DNA from: Planctomycetaceae bacterium
GTDB taxonomy: Bacteria; Planctomycetota; Planctomycetia; Pirellulales; UBA1268
DNA length: 12,063 bases
Assembly: GCA_947453875.1 (NCBI GenBank)
Contig: CANGIH010000030.1
Location: 1-12,063, forward strand
Direction of reading: 5' to 3'
This document shows, piece by piece, positions 1-7,894 of this stretch. The notes below the pieces were generated by a model. That model saw nothing but the letters and a program-made list of their open reading frames with translations. It did no database searches and had not been told where the DNA came from. Numbering within the stretch: position 1 is the stretch's first letter; each line of letters starts with the position of its first letter. Both the position numbers and the translations under genes were made by a program.

Positions 1-1
1 C

Positions 2-775
2 CGCGGCCTCGTCGCCACGACGAGCGATGTCGGCGGCCGCGGCGCGGCCCCCTCCCCTCCGGAGCTCCTCGACTGGCTCGCCGTCCGCGTCACGGAGTCA
101 GGCTGGAAGGTGAAGGACCTCCACCGGCTGATCATGCGCTCGCACACCTACCGGCAGTCGGCCGAGGGCGATCCGGCCGCGGTCGCCGTCGATCCCGACA
201 ATCGCTGGCTGGCACGGTGGCCCCGCCGCGCACTCGATGCCGAGACGCTGCGCGACACGATCCTCGCCACCAGTGGCCTCCTCGATCGCTCCTCGCCGCC
301 GCCCCATCCCTTCCCGGCCGTCGACACCTGGGCGTTCACGATCCATCAGCCGTTTCACGGGCCACACGACCATTACGACTCCGACCGCCGCAGCGTCTAT
401 CTGATGGTGCAGCGCAACCGGCGGCATCCGTTCCTGGCACTGTTCGACGCTGCCGATCCCAATCAGAGCGTCGCCGTCCGCGACGCCACGATCACGCCGA
501 CACAAAGCCTGTTTCTCATGAACTCGCCCCTCGTTCACCGGACCGGCACCGCCTTCGCCGAGCGGATTCTTGCCACGGCGAGCGACCGTGCGGCGCGCCT
601 CCGGCTGGCGACGGAGCTCGCCTGGGGGCGCGAACCAGAGGCCGACGAACTGGCGGGGATGGAGGCCTTTCTCGATCAGGTCAGGGCCCATTCGCCAGGT
701 GCCCCGGAGCGCGAATCCTGGGGGGCGCTGGCGAGAGTCCTTCTCACCGGCAATCCCGCCCTGTTCGTGGATTGA
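2..775 (+). CDS. PSD1 (DUF1553) domain protein, C-terminal part, 5' end outside window
   Basis: The frame is open from the window edge to TGA at 773-775, giving 257 codons. The protein therefore starts upstream and only its C-terminal domain is visible. The fragment matches the planctomycete PSD1 family (PF07587): an early PELLDWLA segment, then DLHRLIMRSHTYRQS, then DPDNRWLARWPRRALDAE, then VRDATITPTQSLFLMNSP, and an end in NPALFVD. Similar endings occur in the two other PSD1 copies of this window (NEFLFVR and KEFTFNH), so the 3' end looks intact. The missing N-terminal part probably carries a signal peptide and PSCyt1/PSCyt2 cytochrome domains, as is usual in the family, but this is not visible here. 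The biochemical role of PSD1 is unknown. It is the first visible gene of the plus-strand run and lies 8 bp before a DUF1501 gene, the standard partner of this family. Confidence 0.93.
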   Translation, partial: RGLVATTSDVGGRGAAPSPPELLDWLAVRVTESGWKVKDLHRLIMRSHTYRQSAEGDPAAVAVDPDNRWLARWPRRALDAETLRDTILATSGLLDRSSPPPHPFPAVDTWAFTIHQPFHGPHDHYDSDRRSVYLMVQRNRRHPFLALFDAADPNQSVAVRDATITPTQSLFLMNSPLVHRTGTAFAERILATASDRAARLRLATELAWGREPEADELAGMEAFLDQVRAHSPGAPERESWGALARVLLTGNPALFVD

Positions 776-783
776 TCGCCATC

Positions 784-2217
784 ATGCCCCACTCCCCACC
801 GTCCACCGACCAGTCCGTCCTCTCCCGCCGAGCCTGGCTCGACTCGATCGGGCGTGGCCTTTCTTCCACGGCGCTTCTCGGACTGCTCGCCGAATCGTCA
901 CCGGCCGCCGCGCCGCTCGATCCACTCGCGCCGCGGGCCCCGCACTTCCCCGCCACCGCCGACCGGGTGATCTTCCTCTATTCCACCGGTGGCGTGTCGC
1001 ACGTCGACACCTTCGACTTCAAGCCGCAGCTCGTCGCCGACCATGGTAAGTCGATCACGGCCTCGCGCTGGCTCAACAAGCCGGGGGCCTTCGAGCGCTT
1101 CCTCATCAAGCCGAGGTGGGGATTCAAGCAATACGGCCAATCGGGTGCCTGGGTGAGTGATCTCTTCCCACATGTCGGCGGCGTCGTCGACGATCTCTGC
1201 ATCCTCAATGCGATGCACTGCGACAGCGACGGCCACGACAAGGGAACCCTCGCCGCCCACACAGGCTCCGCCCAGTTTGCCAGGCCGAGCCACGGCGCCT
1301 GGGTGAGCTACGGCCTCGGCACGGAGAATGAAAACCTTCCCTCGTTTGTCGTCGTCGCCCCCGCCGCTCCCTATGCCGGCGCCCAAACCTGGGGAAGCGA
1401 CTTCCTCCCCGGCTGCCATCAGGGAACGCATGTGTTGCCCGGCGCCGAGCCGCTTCCCAATCTGAAATCCCTCGCGCCACAGCCTGCCATCCAGCGGATG
1501 GAACTCGACCTCCTTGCCCGCATCAATGCCGCCCACCTCCGCACACGCCAGGCCGATGCGGCACTCGCCGCCCGGCTGCGATCGTTCCAGACCGCCTTCG
1601 GGATGCAGCGTGAGGCCCCGGAGGTGTTCGATTTCTCCACAGAGACCGACGAGACCCTCCGGCTTTACGGGCTCGAGCGCGGTGCGACGCAGGGCTTCGG
1701 ATGGCAATGCCTCGTCGCCCGACGGCTTGCCGAGCGCGGCGTGCGATTCGTCGAGCTGATCGACGTCGGCTCAAGCAACAACTGGGATTCCCATGGCAAC
1801 ATGGCCGACCACGAGAAGCTCGCCCGGGCGATCGATCAACCGATCGCCGGGCTTCTGACCGACCTCAAGCGCCGCGGGATGCTCGAGCGGACGCTCGTCG
1901 TGTGGACGAGCGAGTTTGGCCGGACGCCGTTCCACCAGACGGCCGATCATCCCGGCCGCGAGCACCACAATCTCGTCTTCTCCTCCTGGATGGCCGGGGG
2001 TGGCATCAAGGGAGGCCTCGTTCACGGGACGTCGGACGAACATGGCATTCTCCCCGTCGACGGCGCCGTCCACACCCACGATCTCCACGCCACGATGCTC
2101 GCGGCCCTCGGAGTCGACCACGAGCGTCTCACCTTCCGCCACGCCGGCCGCGACTACCGCCTCACCGACGTCGCCGGCAGGGTCGTGCGGGAGATCCTGC
2201 CTACCACTCCGGGCTAA
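784..2217 (+). CDS. DUF1501 protein, Tat-exported, alkaline-phosphatase-like fold (copy 1)
   Basis: 477 residues, a usual length for DUF1501 (PF07394). The N-terminus has a twin-arginine signal: SRRAWL with RR at residues 15-16, then a hydrophobic stretch and an AAA region near 41-43, so the protein is probably folded in the cytoplasm and exported by Tat. Family motifs follow in order: TGGVSHVDTFD (68-78), YGQSG (117-121), NWDSHGN (333-339), SEFGRTP (376-382), GREHH (391-395), and HTHDLHATML near 430-439 followed by HAGRDYRLTDV. The His/Asp-rich motifs resemble metal sites of the alkaline-phosphatase/sulfatase superfamily, but no activity is proven for the family. The ATG at 784 was chosen because it puts the Tat signal at the N-terminus. 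The frame is open upstream to 217, but that part overlaps the PSD1 gene and has no family similarity. No clear Shine-Dalgarno precedes it, and the 8 bp gap after the PSD1 stop suggests coupled translation. GREHH has Glu where the other two copies have GRDH. Confidence 0.95.
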   Translation: MPHSPPSTDQSVLSRRAWLDSIGRGLSSTALLGLLAESSPAAAPLDPLAPRAPHFPATADRVIFLYSTGGVSHVDTFDFKPQLVADHGKSITASRWLNKPGAFERFLIKPRWGFKQYGQSGAWVSDLFPHVGGVVDDLCILNAMHCDSDGHDKGTLAAHTGSAQFARPSHGAWVSYGLGTENENLPSFVVVAPAAPYAGAQTWGSDFLPGCHQGTHVLPGAEPLPNLKSLAPQPAIQRMELDLLARINAAHLRTRQADAALAARLRSFQTAFGMQREAPEVFDFSTETDETLRLYGLERGATQGFGWQCLVARRLAERGVRFVELIDVGSSNNWDSHGNMADHEKLARAIDQPIAGLLTDLKRRGMLERTLVVWTSEFGRTPFHQTADHPGREHHNLVFSSWMAGGGIKGGLVHGTSDEHGILPVDGAVHTHDLHATMLAALGVDHERLTFRHAGRDYRLTDVAGRVVREILPTTPG

Positions 2218-2238
2218 TCACCAAGAGACCTCAGAATC

Positions 2239-3396
2239 ATGACCTCTCCCGTCATCGCCACCCTCGCCGATCTCGTCAGTATCGATAGCGTGAATCCGGC
2301 GTTTGGCGGGCCCGGCGAGGGGGGCGTGGCTGATTATGTCGACGGCCGACTCCGCGCAGCGGGAATCGAGTCGCGGCGCACGAAAGTGCTCCCGGGGCGC
2401 GACAACGTGGTGGGGATCGTCCCCGGCCGTGATCGATCCCGGCAGGTCGTGCTCGAGGCCCACATGGACGTCGTCAGCATCGCCGGCATGACCATAGCGC
2501 CGTTCGACCCGGCGATAGCCGGTGGGCGGATCTACGGCCGCGGCTCCTGCGACACGAAGGCCGGCCTCGCCGGGATGCTCCATGCGGTGATCGATGTCCA
2601 TCGTTCGGGCGTCGTGCCCCCCTGCGACATCTGGCTGGCGGCGGTGATCGACGAGGAATACCTGTTTCGCGGCGTGACACGACTGTGCGACGACCTTCCG
2701 CCCACCGTTCCCGGCAGCCAGCCCCGGGCGGCCATCGTCGCCGAACCGACGGAGATGCGCGTCGTCGTGGCGACGAAGGGAGTTGTGCGATGGGAAATCG
2801 TCTTTCACGGCCGGGCCGCTCATTCCTCGAAGCCCCAGCTCGGCATCAACGCCATCAGCCACGCTGCGGCATTTATCGGTGAAGTGGATGCGATGCACGC
2901 CTCCCTGGCATCCCGCCGTCATCCCCTTCTCGGCCCCGCCACCGGCAATGTCGGCCTCATCGGCGGCGGGGTGCAGGTGAACTTCGTCCCCGATCGCTGC
3001 GCTCTCCAGATCGACCGCCGCCTCCTGCCAGGGGAGCGCACGGCCGACGTCCTCGCCACCTATCAGGCGATCCTCGACCGGATGGCGGCGGACGATCCAA
3101 CGGTCCGGGCCGAGATCGTGCCGCCATTCCTCGTCGATGAGGCGCTTGAGACGCCGGCCGACACCCGCGCGATGACGCTCGCCTCGGAGGTGGCCAGGGA
3201 TCTCGGGCTCGACGCCGAGCCGGTCGGAGTCCCCTATGGCAGCGACGCCAGCAAGCTCTCCCGGCACGGCCTCGACTGCATCGTGTTTGGCCCCGGGAGC
3301 ATCGATCAGGCCCACGGCGCGGTCGAATATGTCGATATCAGTCAGGTCGAGCGGGCGGCGGAGTTTTACCGGGAGTTTTCCCGGCGTTACGAGTGA
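2239..3396 (+). CDS. M20 family zinc amidohydrolase/peptidase (ArgE/DapE/ACY1-like)
   Basis: 385 residues, typical for M20 enzymes (PF01546 with the M20_dimer insert PF07687), which hydrolyse N-acyl amino acids, small peptides or related amides with one or two zinc ions. The whole active-site set is visible: HMD at 75-77 (metal His75, Asp77), GRGSCDTKAG with bridging Asp105, DEE at 138-140 (general base Glu139, metal Glu140), AEPTE with Glu169, and DQAHGAVEYV with His359. The lid/dimer domain runs roughly from residue 180 to 290 and contains HGRAAHSS with His195. No signal peptide is seen, so the enzyme is probably cytoplasmic, unlike its neighbours on both sides. It starts at ATG 2239, 21 bp after the DUF1501 stop, behind only a weak AAGAGA purine stretch. 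The family is clear but the substrate is not. Acetylornithine deacetylase is possible, but the lack of arginine genes nearby argues against naming it argE. Confidence 0.94.
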   Translation: MTSPVIATLADLVSIDSVNPAFGGPGEGGVADYVDGRLRAAGIESRRTKVLPGRDNVVGIVPGRDRSRQVVLEAHMDVVSIAGMTIAPFDPAIAGGRIYGRGSCDTKAGLAGMLHAVIDVHRSGVVPPCDIWLAAVIDEEYLFRGVTRLCDDLPPTVPGSQPRAAIVAEPTEMRVVVATKGVVRWEIVFHGRAAHSSKPQLGINAISHAAAFIGEVDAMHASLASRRHPLLGPATGNVGLIGGGVQVNFVPDRCALQIDRRLLPGERTADVLATYQAILDRMAADDPTVRAEIVPPFLVDEALETPADTRAMTLASEVARDLGLDAEPVGVPYGSDASKLSRHGLDCIVFGPGSIDQAHGAVEYVDISQVERAAEFYREFSRRYE

Positions 3397-3415
3397 CCAC
3401 ACGCTGACCACCACG

Positions 3416-3421
3416 AAGGAG
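3416..3421 (+). promoter_or_regulatory. Shine-Dalgarno site of the Tat amidohydrolase gene
   Basis: AAGGAG lies 8 bases before the ATG at 3430. It is the clearest ribosome-binding site in the window and fixes the start of the amidohydrolase. The other plus-strand genes have weak sites or none, so this gene may be translated more independently than its neighbours. Confidence 0.75.
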
Positions 3422-3429
3422 ACCGTGAC

Positions 3430-4407
3430 ATGACCGACGTTTCGAGACGAACATTTCTGGCGACGGCCGCCGTCAGCCTCGGTGCCGGGCTGGCTGGGCC
3501 CGGCGCGCCATCGGCCTTTGCCGCCGACGATGGCTTTACCGATCTCGTCGACGCCCATGTCCACGTCTGGTCGCCCGACATCGCCGCCTGGCCACTCGCG
3601 GCGGCGTTCACGAAAGCGGACATGCAGCCGGCGAGCTTCACCGCCGAGGAGCTCCTGGCCACCTGCCGGCCACACGGAGTGTCGCGCGTGGTGCTCATCC
3701 AGATGAGCTTCTACGGCTTTGACAATGCCTACATGCTCGACTGCATCCACCGCCACGCGCCCGCCTTTGCCGGCGTGGCAATCGTCGATCACGACAAGCC
3801 GGGCGTCGCCACCGAAATGAAGGCCCTGAAAGAGCGCGGCGTGCGCGGCTTCCGGCTCTATGCCAACCGGAAGAATGCCGAGGGGTGGGCCGATTCAGCC
3901 GGCATGAAGGCGATGTGGGAGTGCGGTGCCGAGGAGAATCTCGCGATCTGCCTCCTCGCCGACCCCGATGCGCTTCCGGCGATCGCCGCGCAGGTGGCCC
4001 AGTACCCCAAGACGCCGGTCGTCATCGACCACTTCGCCCGGCTGGGGATGAAGCGGGGGCTCGGCACGCCCGACGCTCAGGGCGACCTCGACCGACTCGT
4101 CACGCTCGCCGATCATCCGCAGGTGAACGTGAAGGTGTCGGCGTTCTATGCCTTGGGCGCGAAGCAGCCCCCCTACGACGACCTCGCTCCTCTTGTTCGC
4201 CGTCTCCGTGACGCCTACGGCTCGAAGCGGCTGATGTGGGCCACCGACTGTCCCTACCAGCTCGACAAGGGCCCGGCAGGCGAAGCGCATTCCTACGCGG
4301 CGTCGCTCGAGCTCGTCCGCGACAGGCTCGACTTCCTCTCGCGCGAGGAGCGCCTCGACATCCTCAGGAACACAGCCCGTCGCGTGTTCTTCGACGGGGC
4401 CACGTGA
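3430..4407 (+). CDS. Tat-exported amidohydrolase, Amidohydro_2 (COG3618-like) TIM barrel
   Basis: 325 residues. A Tat signal opens the protein (SRRTFLATAA, RR at 6-7; likely cleavage after AFA near residue 31), so it should act outside the cytoplasmic membrane. The mature part looks like a metal-dependent amidohydrolase of the Amidohydro_2 family (PF04909): DAHVHVW with His43 and His45 on strand 1, VIDHFARLG with His201, and WATDCPY with Asp273, followed by a C-terminal helix containing REERLDILRNTARRVF. Known relatives include lactonases such as L-fuconolactonase and 2-pyrone-4,6-dicarboxylate hydrolase, and also decarboxylases, so hydrolysis of a lactone or ester is plausible but the substrate cannot be read. 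It follows the M20 gene by 33 bp, is the last gene of the plus-strand run, and ends 25 bp from the convergent WD40 gene. The conserved metal ligands are present and nothing looks truncated. Confidence 0.92.
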   Translation: MTDVSRRTFLATAAVSLGAGLAGPGAPSAFAADDGFTDLVDAHVHVWSPDIAAWPLAAAFTKADMQPASFTAEELLATCRPHGVSRVVLIQMSFYGFDNAYMLDCIHRHAPAFAGVAIVDHDKPGVATEMKALKERGVRGFRLYANRKNAEGWADSAGMKAMWECGAEENLAICLLADPDALPAIAAQVAQYPKTPVVIDHFARLGMKRGLGTPDAQGDLDRLVTLADHPQVNVKVSAFYALGAKQPPYDDLAPLVRRLRDAYGSKRLMWATDCPYQLDKGPAGEAHSYAASLELVRDRLDFLSREERLDILRNTARRVFFDGAT

Positions 4408-4432
4408 ACCCTTGGCCCTACGGCGATGGACG
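4408..4432. other. 25-bp gap between two convergent operons
   Basis: This gap separates the TGA of the plus-strand amidohydrolase from the TGA of the minus-strand WD40/cytochrome gene. I see no stem-loop with a T-tract here, so no intrinsic terminator for either operon. Transcripts from either side may run into the opposing gene unless Rho or a structure inside the coding regions stops them. Confidence 0.7.
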
Positions 4433-6538
4433 TCACGGCTGCAGGGGAAACTCCGCCAACCGCTCAGCCGTGGAGAGCTTCCAGACGACGACCCGGCCGT
4501 CCTGCGTACCGGCGGCAACGAGATCGGCCGGGACGCTCGCCGCCACGGAGATCAATCGCCGCCCGGTCCCTGTGTCGTATTCGCGCACCTTCTCCCCGTC
4601 CTGCAGCTTGAAGAGGTGCGCCTTCCCATTGGCTGACGGGGCCGCGAAGAACTCCCCCGCCACCACCAACTGAAACACCTCGCCACCGAGATGGGTGTCG
4701 CGGACATGCGCCGCTTCGGTGATCTTCCAACGATCCCACTTCTGGGCATCGCTCGCCGAGAACATCTCCTCGCCCGCAGGATGGAAAATGATGCCACGGA
4801 CCGGCGCGTCGTGCCGGCCGTAGGTGGCCAGGAGTGTTCCCGTGGCAGCGTCGAAGACCTTGGCCGTGCGGTCGCGGCTGCCAGTGGCGATCCGGCTCCC
4901 ATCGGGGCTCCAGGCGACGGCGAGCACCCAGTCGCGGTGGCCGGGAATCGCGCGGACGAGGCTCCCGCTTTCGGCGTCGAAGATTCGCACCGTCGCATCG
5001 GACGAGGCGACGGCGATCCTGCTCCCATCGCCGCTCCAGGCGACGTCATGGACCATGTCTGCTCCGGAGGCGAGGACGCGGAGCAGTCCGCCCGAGAGCG
5101 TGAACAGCCGCACCTCCCCGAGCCTGCCGGGCACCCCTCCTGCCACGGCAAAGCGGTCGCCGGCAGGGCGAAGCGCGATCCGGGTCGAGCGTTCCGGCAG
5201 ATTGCCGATTCGGCTGCGGACGCCGCCGCTGGCCGGGTCGATCACGAGAACCTCGCGCCAACCGCCGGCGAGAAGCTCGCCAGCGGGGGTGAAGGCAAGC
5301 GCCGTCACCGGCGGCAGCATCGTATAGGTGGAAGGCGCCGCCGGATGGACCGGCGGCGGGATCTGATCGACAAGAAACGTGTCGGCCGAGACGCCATCGA
5401 AGGGTAGGCCGGCGTCGATCCAACGCCCGATCGCGTCGATGTCCGCAGCGGCAAGGGGCTCGCCATCGAGCGGCATCCGCAGATCGGCATCGGTGGAGGT
5501 GATGCGGCCGAAGACCTCGCTCGCGCCCCGATTCCCAGCCAGGAAACCATCGCCCCCCGTCGCACCGGCCTTGAGGAGGGCGGCAAACGAGTCGGCTCGC
5601 CATCCCCCTTCGGCCTTGTCTTCCCCATGGCAGGCGACACAGTGCCGCTGGAGGATCGGGGCGACGTCGCGGATGAAGCTCACCGCGGCCACGGGCTCGA
5701 CCGGGGCCGAGGATTCGACGGTCACCCTGTAGGGATGGGCTTCGCCGCCGCCGTCGTTGGCATCCTGCACCACCAGAAAGATCGGGCCGGCGCGTGGCAC
5801 GGTGATGTCGAGTTGCGGATCACGCGAACCGGCGCCGTCGTCGGCCGTGGCGATCAGTGCGCCTTCCGAATCGTGGAGCGTGAGGAGCGGATCGAGCAGC
5901 GAGCCGACGGCATGTGCCGTGACAGAGACCAGCAGGTGCTCCCCAGCCTCGGCAGCAATACGAAAGACATCGACATCCTGCGGCCGCTCGATCGCCCCGA
6001 GGATCGTGAGCGGCACGCCGGCCGGCAGCGAAACGACCTGCGACGTCTCGAATCCGGGATTCGGCTCCACCTCGACAAGGGTACGGTCCGGCGCGAGAAG
6101 CGGCAGACGGAGCGTCGTCTCGCCATGGGGAGCCACGACGAGCATCGCCGTCTCGGCCGGGGGGGGAGAGGGGAGATCGGCGGTGAAGCGGAGCTCGAAC
6201 TCGACCTGCGTGTCCCCAGCCCTTTCGGCCGGGAAACCATTGGGGAGGCCCACCTTCCCCTGGGAGAGAAGCATCGTGGTGACACCAGGCGTCATCGATC
6301 GCACCTCCGTCACCCCCTCGAGACCGCGCCCCCGGGCCCTCACCTTCACCGGTTCACCGCCGACAACGCTAAGCGGCACGGTGAACAGGGACTGCGGTGG
6401 AGTTGGCGCTTCTTCAGCCCGCAGCGCCGCAGAGTGAGCGACAGACAGTGCAAACCCCCACAGCCACACCCACCGACAGGCCCCCACCCCGCCCCACGAG
6501 GCCACCACTGGGAGCCGAGACCACCAAAAGCGATCCAC
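4433..6538 (-). CDS. Exported PPC / PSCyt1 cytochrome / WD40 propeller protein
   Basis: 701 residues, starting at GTG (6538-6536). A signal peptide is likely: a hydrophobic stretch about residues 22-38, with cleavage plausible after ALRA at 41. A beta-rich region follows, then a PPC-like domain about 155-275 (VDVFRIAAEAGEHLLVSV, PHPYRVTV-like ending). A PSCyt1 cytochrome domain (PF07635) covers about 285-390: RHCVACHGEDKAEGG with the c-type haem motif CVACH (Cys300, Cys303, His304; DNA 5627-5641) and RMPLDGEPL, where Met355 could be the second haem ligand. Residues about 405-700 hold WD40-like repeats (for example VAWSGDGSRIAVASSDATVR and VAWSPDGSRIATGSRDRTAK). I count about seven, enough for one complete propeller. 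It is the last gene of the minus-strand run, 5 bp after a DUF1501 gene. The role is probably a haem-bearing periplasmic or surface scaffold, but no activity is known. Confidence 0.93.
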   Translation of the reverse strand: MDRFWWSRLPVVASWGGVGACRWVWLWGFALSVAHSAALRAEEAPTPPQSLFTVPLSVVGGEPVKVRARGRGLEGVTEVRSMTPGVTTMLLSQGKVGLPNGFPAERAGDTQVEFELRFTADLPSPPPAETAMLVVAPHGETTLRLPLLAPDRTLVEVEPNPGFETSQVVSLPAGVPLTILGAIERPQDVDVFRIAAEAGEHLLVSVTAHAVGSLLDPLLTLHDSEGALIATADDGAGSRDPQLDITVPRAGPIFLVVQDANDGGGEAHPYRVTVESSAPVEPVAAVSFIRDVAPILQRHCVACHGEDKAEGGWRADSFAALLKAGATGGDGFLAGNRGASEVFGRITSTDADLRMPLDGEPLAAADIDAIGRWIDAGLPFDGVSADTFLVDQIPPPVHPAAPSTYTMLPPVTALAFTPAGELLAGGWREVLVIDPASGGVRSRIGNLPERSTRIALRPAGDRFAVAGGVPGRLGEVRLFTLSGGLLRVLASGADMVHDVAWSGDGSRIAVASSDATVRIFDAESGSLVRAIPGHRDWVLAVAWSPDGSRIATGSRDRTAKVFDAATGTLLATYGRHDAPVRGIIFHPAGEEMFSASDAQKWDRWKITEAAHVRDTHLGGEVFQLVVAGEFFAAPSANGKAHLFKLQDGEKVREYDTGTGRRLISVAASVPADLVAAGTQDGRVVVWKLSTAERLAEFPLQP

Positions 6539-6543
6539 GGTGG

Positions 6544-7860
6544 TCAGGCTCCAAAAAGGTCGGGAATGGGGCGGCCGGCGTCGAGGATCTCGACCGGTCG
6601 GCCATCGGGGGTGGAGAGATGCTTCCGCGGGTCGATGCCGAGGGAGGAAAGGATCGTGAAGGCGACGTCGGCCGGAGCGACCGCTTTCTCGACCACCTGA
6701 CCACCGTCGCGGTCGGTGGCCCCGATCACCGTCCCCGCCTTCACGCCGGCCCCGGCGAAGATCAGCGAGGCGGCCGGGCCCCAGTGGTCGCGGCCGGCGT
6801 CCTTGTTGATCTTCGGTGTCCGGCCGAATTCCCCCATGCAGACAAGGAGCGTCTCCTCGAGGAGACCGCGCTGCTTCAAATCCTCCACCAGCGCAGAAAA
6901 CCCGAGATCGAACTCGGGGAGCTTCTTGTCGAGCCCTTCGAAGATCTTTGCATGATGGTCCCAGCCGCCGTAGTTGACGGTGGCGAAGCGCACCCCCGAC
7001 TCGACGAGCCGCCTGGCCATCAGGCAGCTCTGGCCGAACGTGTTCCGGCCGTAGCGGTCGCGGACTGCATCGGGCTCGCGCTCGATGGCGAACGCCTCAC
7101 GGGCCCGCGGCGAGAGCACCATCGACGTGGCCCGGGCACGGTATTCGTCGTAGGAACGGATGGCGTCGTTTCCTTCGACGCGCGCGGCGAGGCGGTCGAC
7201 GGCGGCGAGGAGCGACTGCCGCCGATCGACCCGAACCTGGGGCAGCGACTCGGAAGGAAGAAGATCGCGAACGCGGTAGTTGGCGTCGCTGGGATCCCCC
7301 GCCTTGAACGACTCGTAACGCCCCCCGAGGAAGGCGCTTTTGCCCAGTTCCCAGGTAAAAGAGGGATTGCGCGGGATGGCGACGTACGGTGGCAGTTCGC
7401 CGCCGAAGCCACACTCGTGGGCGGCAACGGCGCCGATGGCGGGCCAGTCGCCGAACGGCGTACCGAATCGGCCCGAGAGCACCCAATTCGTGGCGGTCTC
7501 GTGGTGGTCGTTCGTATGGGCGCCGCTGCGCACCAGACACACCGAAGAGAGCGTCTGGGCCATCCTCGGAAGGATCTCGGCGATCCGCACCCCCGGCAGG
7601 CTCGTGGGAATCGTGCCGTACTTGCCCCGCACTTCCTCCGCCGCGTCGGGCTTGGGATCGAAAGAGTCGTGGTGCGAAAGACCACCGCCGAGAAAGACGA
7701 GAATCACCGACCGCGCCCGGGCCGGAGCCCCTCCCGTCGCTTCGGCTGCCAGCAGGTCGGGCAACGAAAGCCCGAGAGGCGCGAGCCCACCGACGCGGAG
7801 GAAGCTGCGCCGCGAAAAGCCGGCGGGGGCTGCCGATCGGCCGGTGGTGATGTCGTACAT
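6544..7860 (-). CDS. DUF1501 protein, Tat-exported, divergent shorter subtype (copy 2)
   Basis: 438 residues with start ATG at 7860. The frame stays open upstream to 7986, but that extension overlaps the PSCyt2-PSD1 gene, while ATG 7860 places the Tat signal FSRRSFLRVGG (RR at 17-18) at the N-terminus. DUF1501 motifs: GGGLSHHDSFDPKP (58-71), GAHTNDHHETA near 113-123, YGGWDHH (297-303), MGEFGRTP (342-349), GRDHWGPA (357-364). It differs from the other two copies: it is about 35 residues shorter, lacks the C-terminal HxHDxHAT and HAGRD(Y/F)RLTDV motifs, and ends instead with DVAFTILSSLGIDPRKH and a DGRPVEILDAGRPI segment, a pattern also common in planctomycete DUF1501 proteins. The function is not established; an alkaline-phosphatase-type fold is the best structural guess. 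The gap to the upstream gene is 34 bp, without a strong ribosome-binding site. Confidence 0.94.
   Translation of the reverse strand: MYDITTGRSAAPAGFSRRSFLRVGGLAPLGLSLPDLLAAEATGGAPARARSVILVFLGGGLSHHDSFDPKPDAAEEVRGKYGTIPTSLPGVRIAEILPRMAQTLSSVCLVRSGAHTNDHHETATNWVLSGRFGTPFGDWPAIGAVAAHECGFGGELPPYVAIPRNPSFTWELGKSAFLGGRYESFKAGDPSDANYRVRDLLPSESLPQVRVDRRQSLLAAVDRLAARVEGNDAIRSYDEYRARATSMVLSPRAREAFAIEREPDAVRDRYGRNTFGQSCLMARRLVESGVRFATVNYGGWDHHAKIFEGLDKKLPEFDLGFSALVEDLKQRGLLEETLLVCMGEFGRTPKINKDAGRDHWGPAASLIFAGAGVKAGTVIGATDRDGGQVVEKAVAPADVAFTILSSLGIDPRKHLSTPDGRPVEILDAGRPIPDLFGA
6549..6552 (-). promoter_or_regulatory. Shine-Dalgarno for the GTG start of the WD40/cytochrome gene
   Basis: GGAG lies inside the last two sense codons (Gly-Ala) of the preceding DUF1501 gene, 10 bases before the GTG at 6538. 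It supports this non-ATG start and indicates translational coupling of the two genes. Confidence 0.6.
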
Positions 7861-7894
7861 CGTGGCTCTTGTGGCAGCGCGAGCCGCCCCCCAA

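Noticed and set aside
217..783. An upstream extension of DUF1501 copy 1 by 189 codons (similarly, extensions to 7986 for copy 2 and 12052 for copy 3).
   Set aside because: Each extension overlaps the neighbouring PSD1-type gene in another frame, has low-complexity Arg/Pro-rich content, and would bury the twin-arginine signal inside the protein.
2218..3792. A minus-strand open frame of 524 codons opposite the M20 gene.
   Set aside because: The plus strand here holds the full M20 catalytic set and the start of the Tat amidohydrolase. The antisense translation has no recognisable domain.
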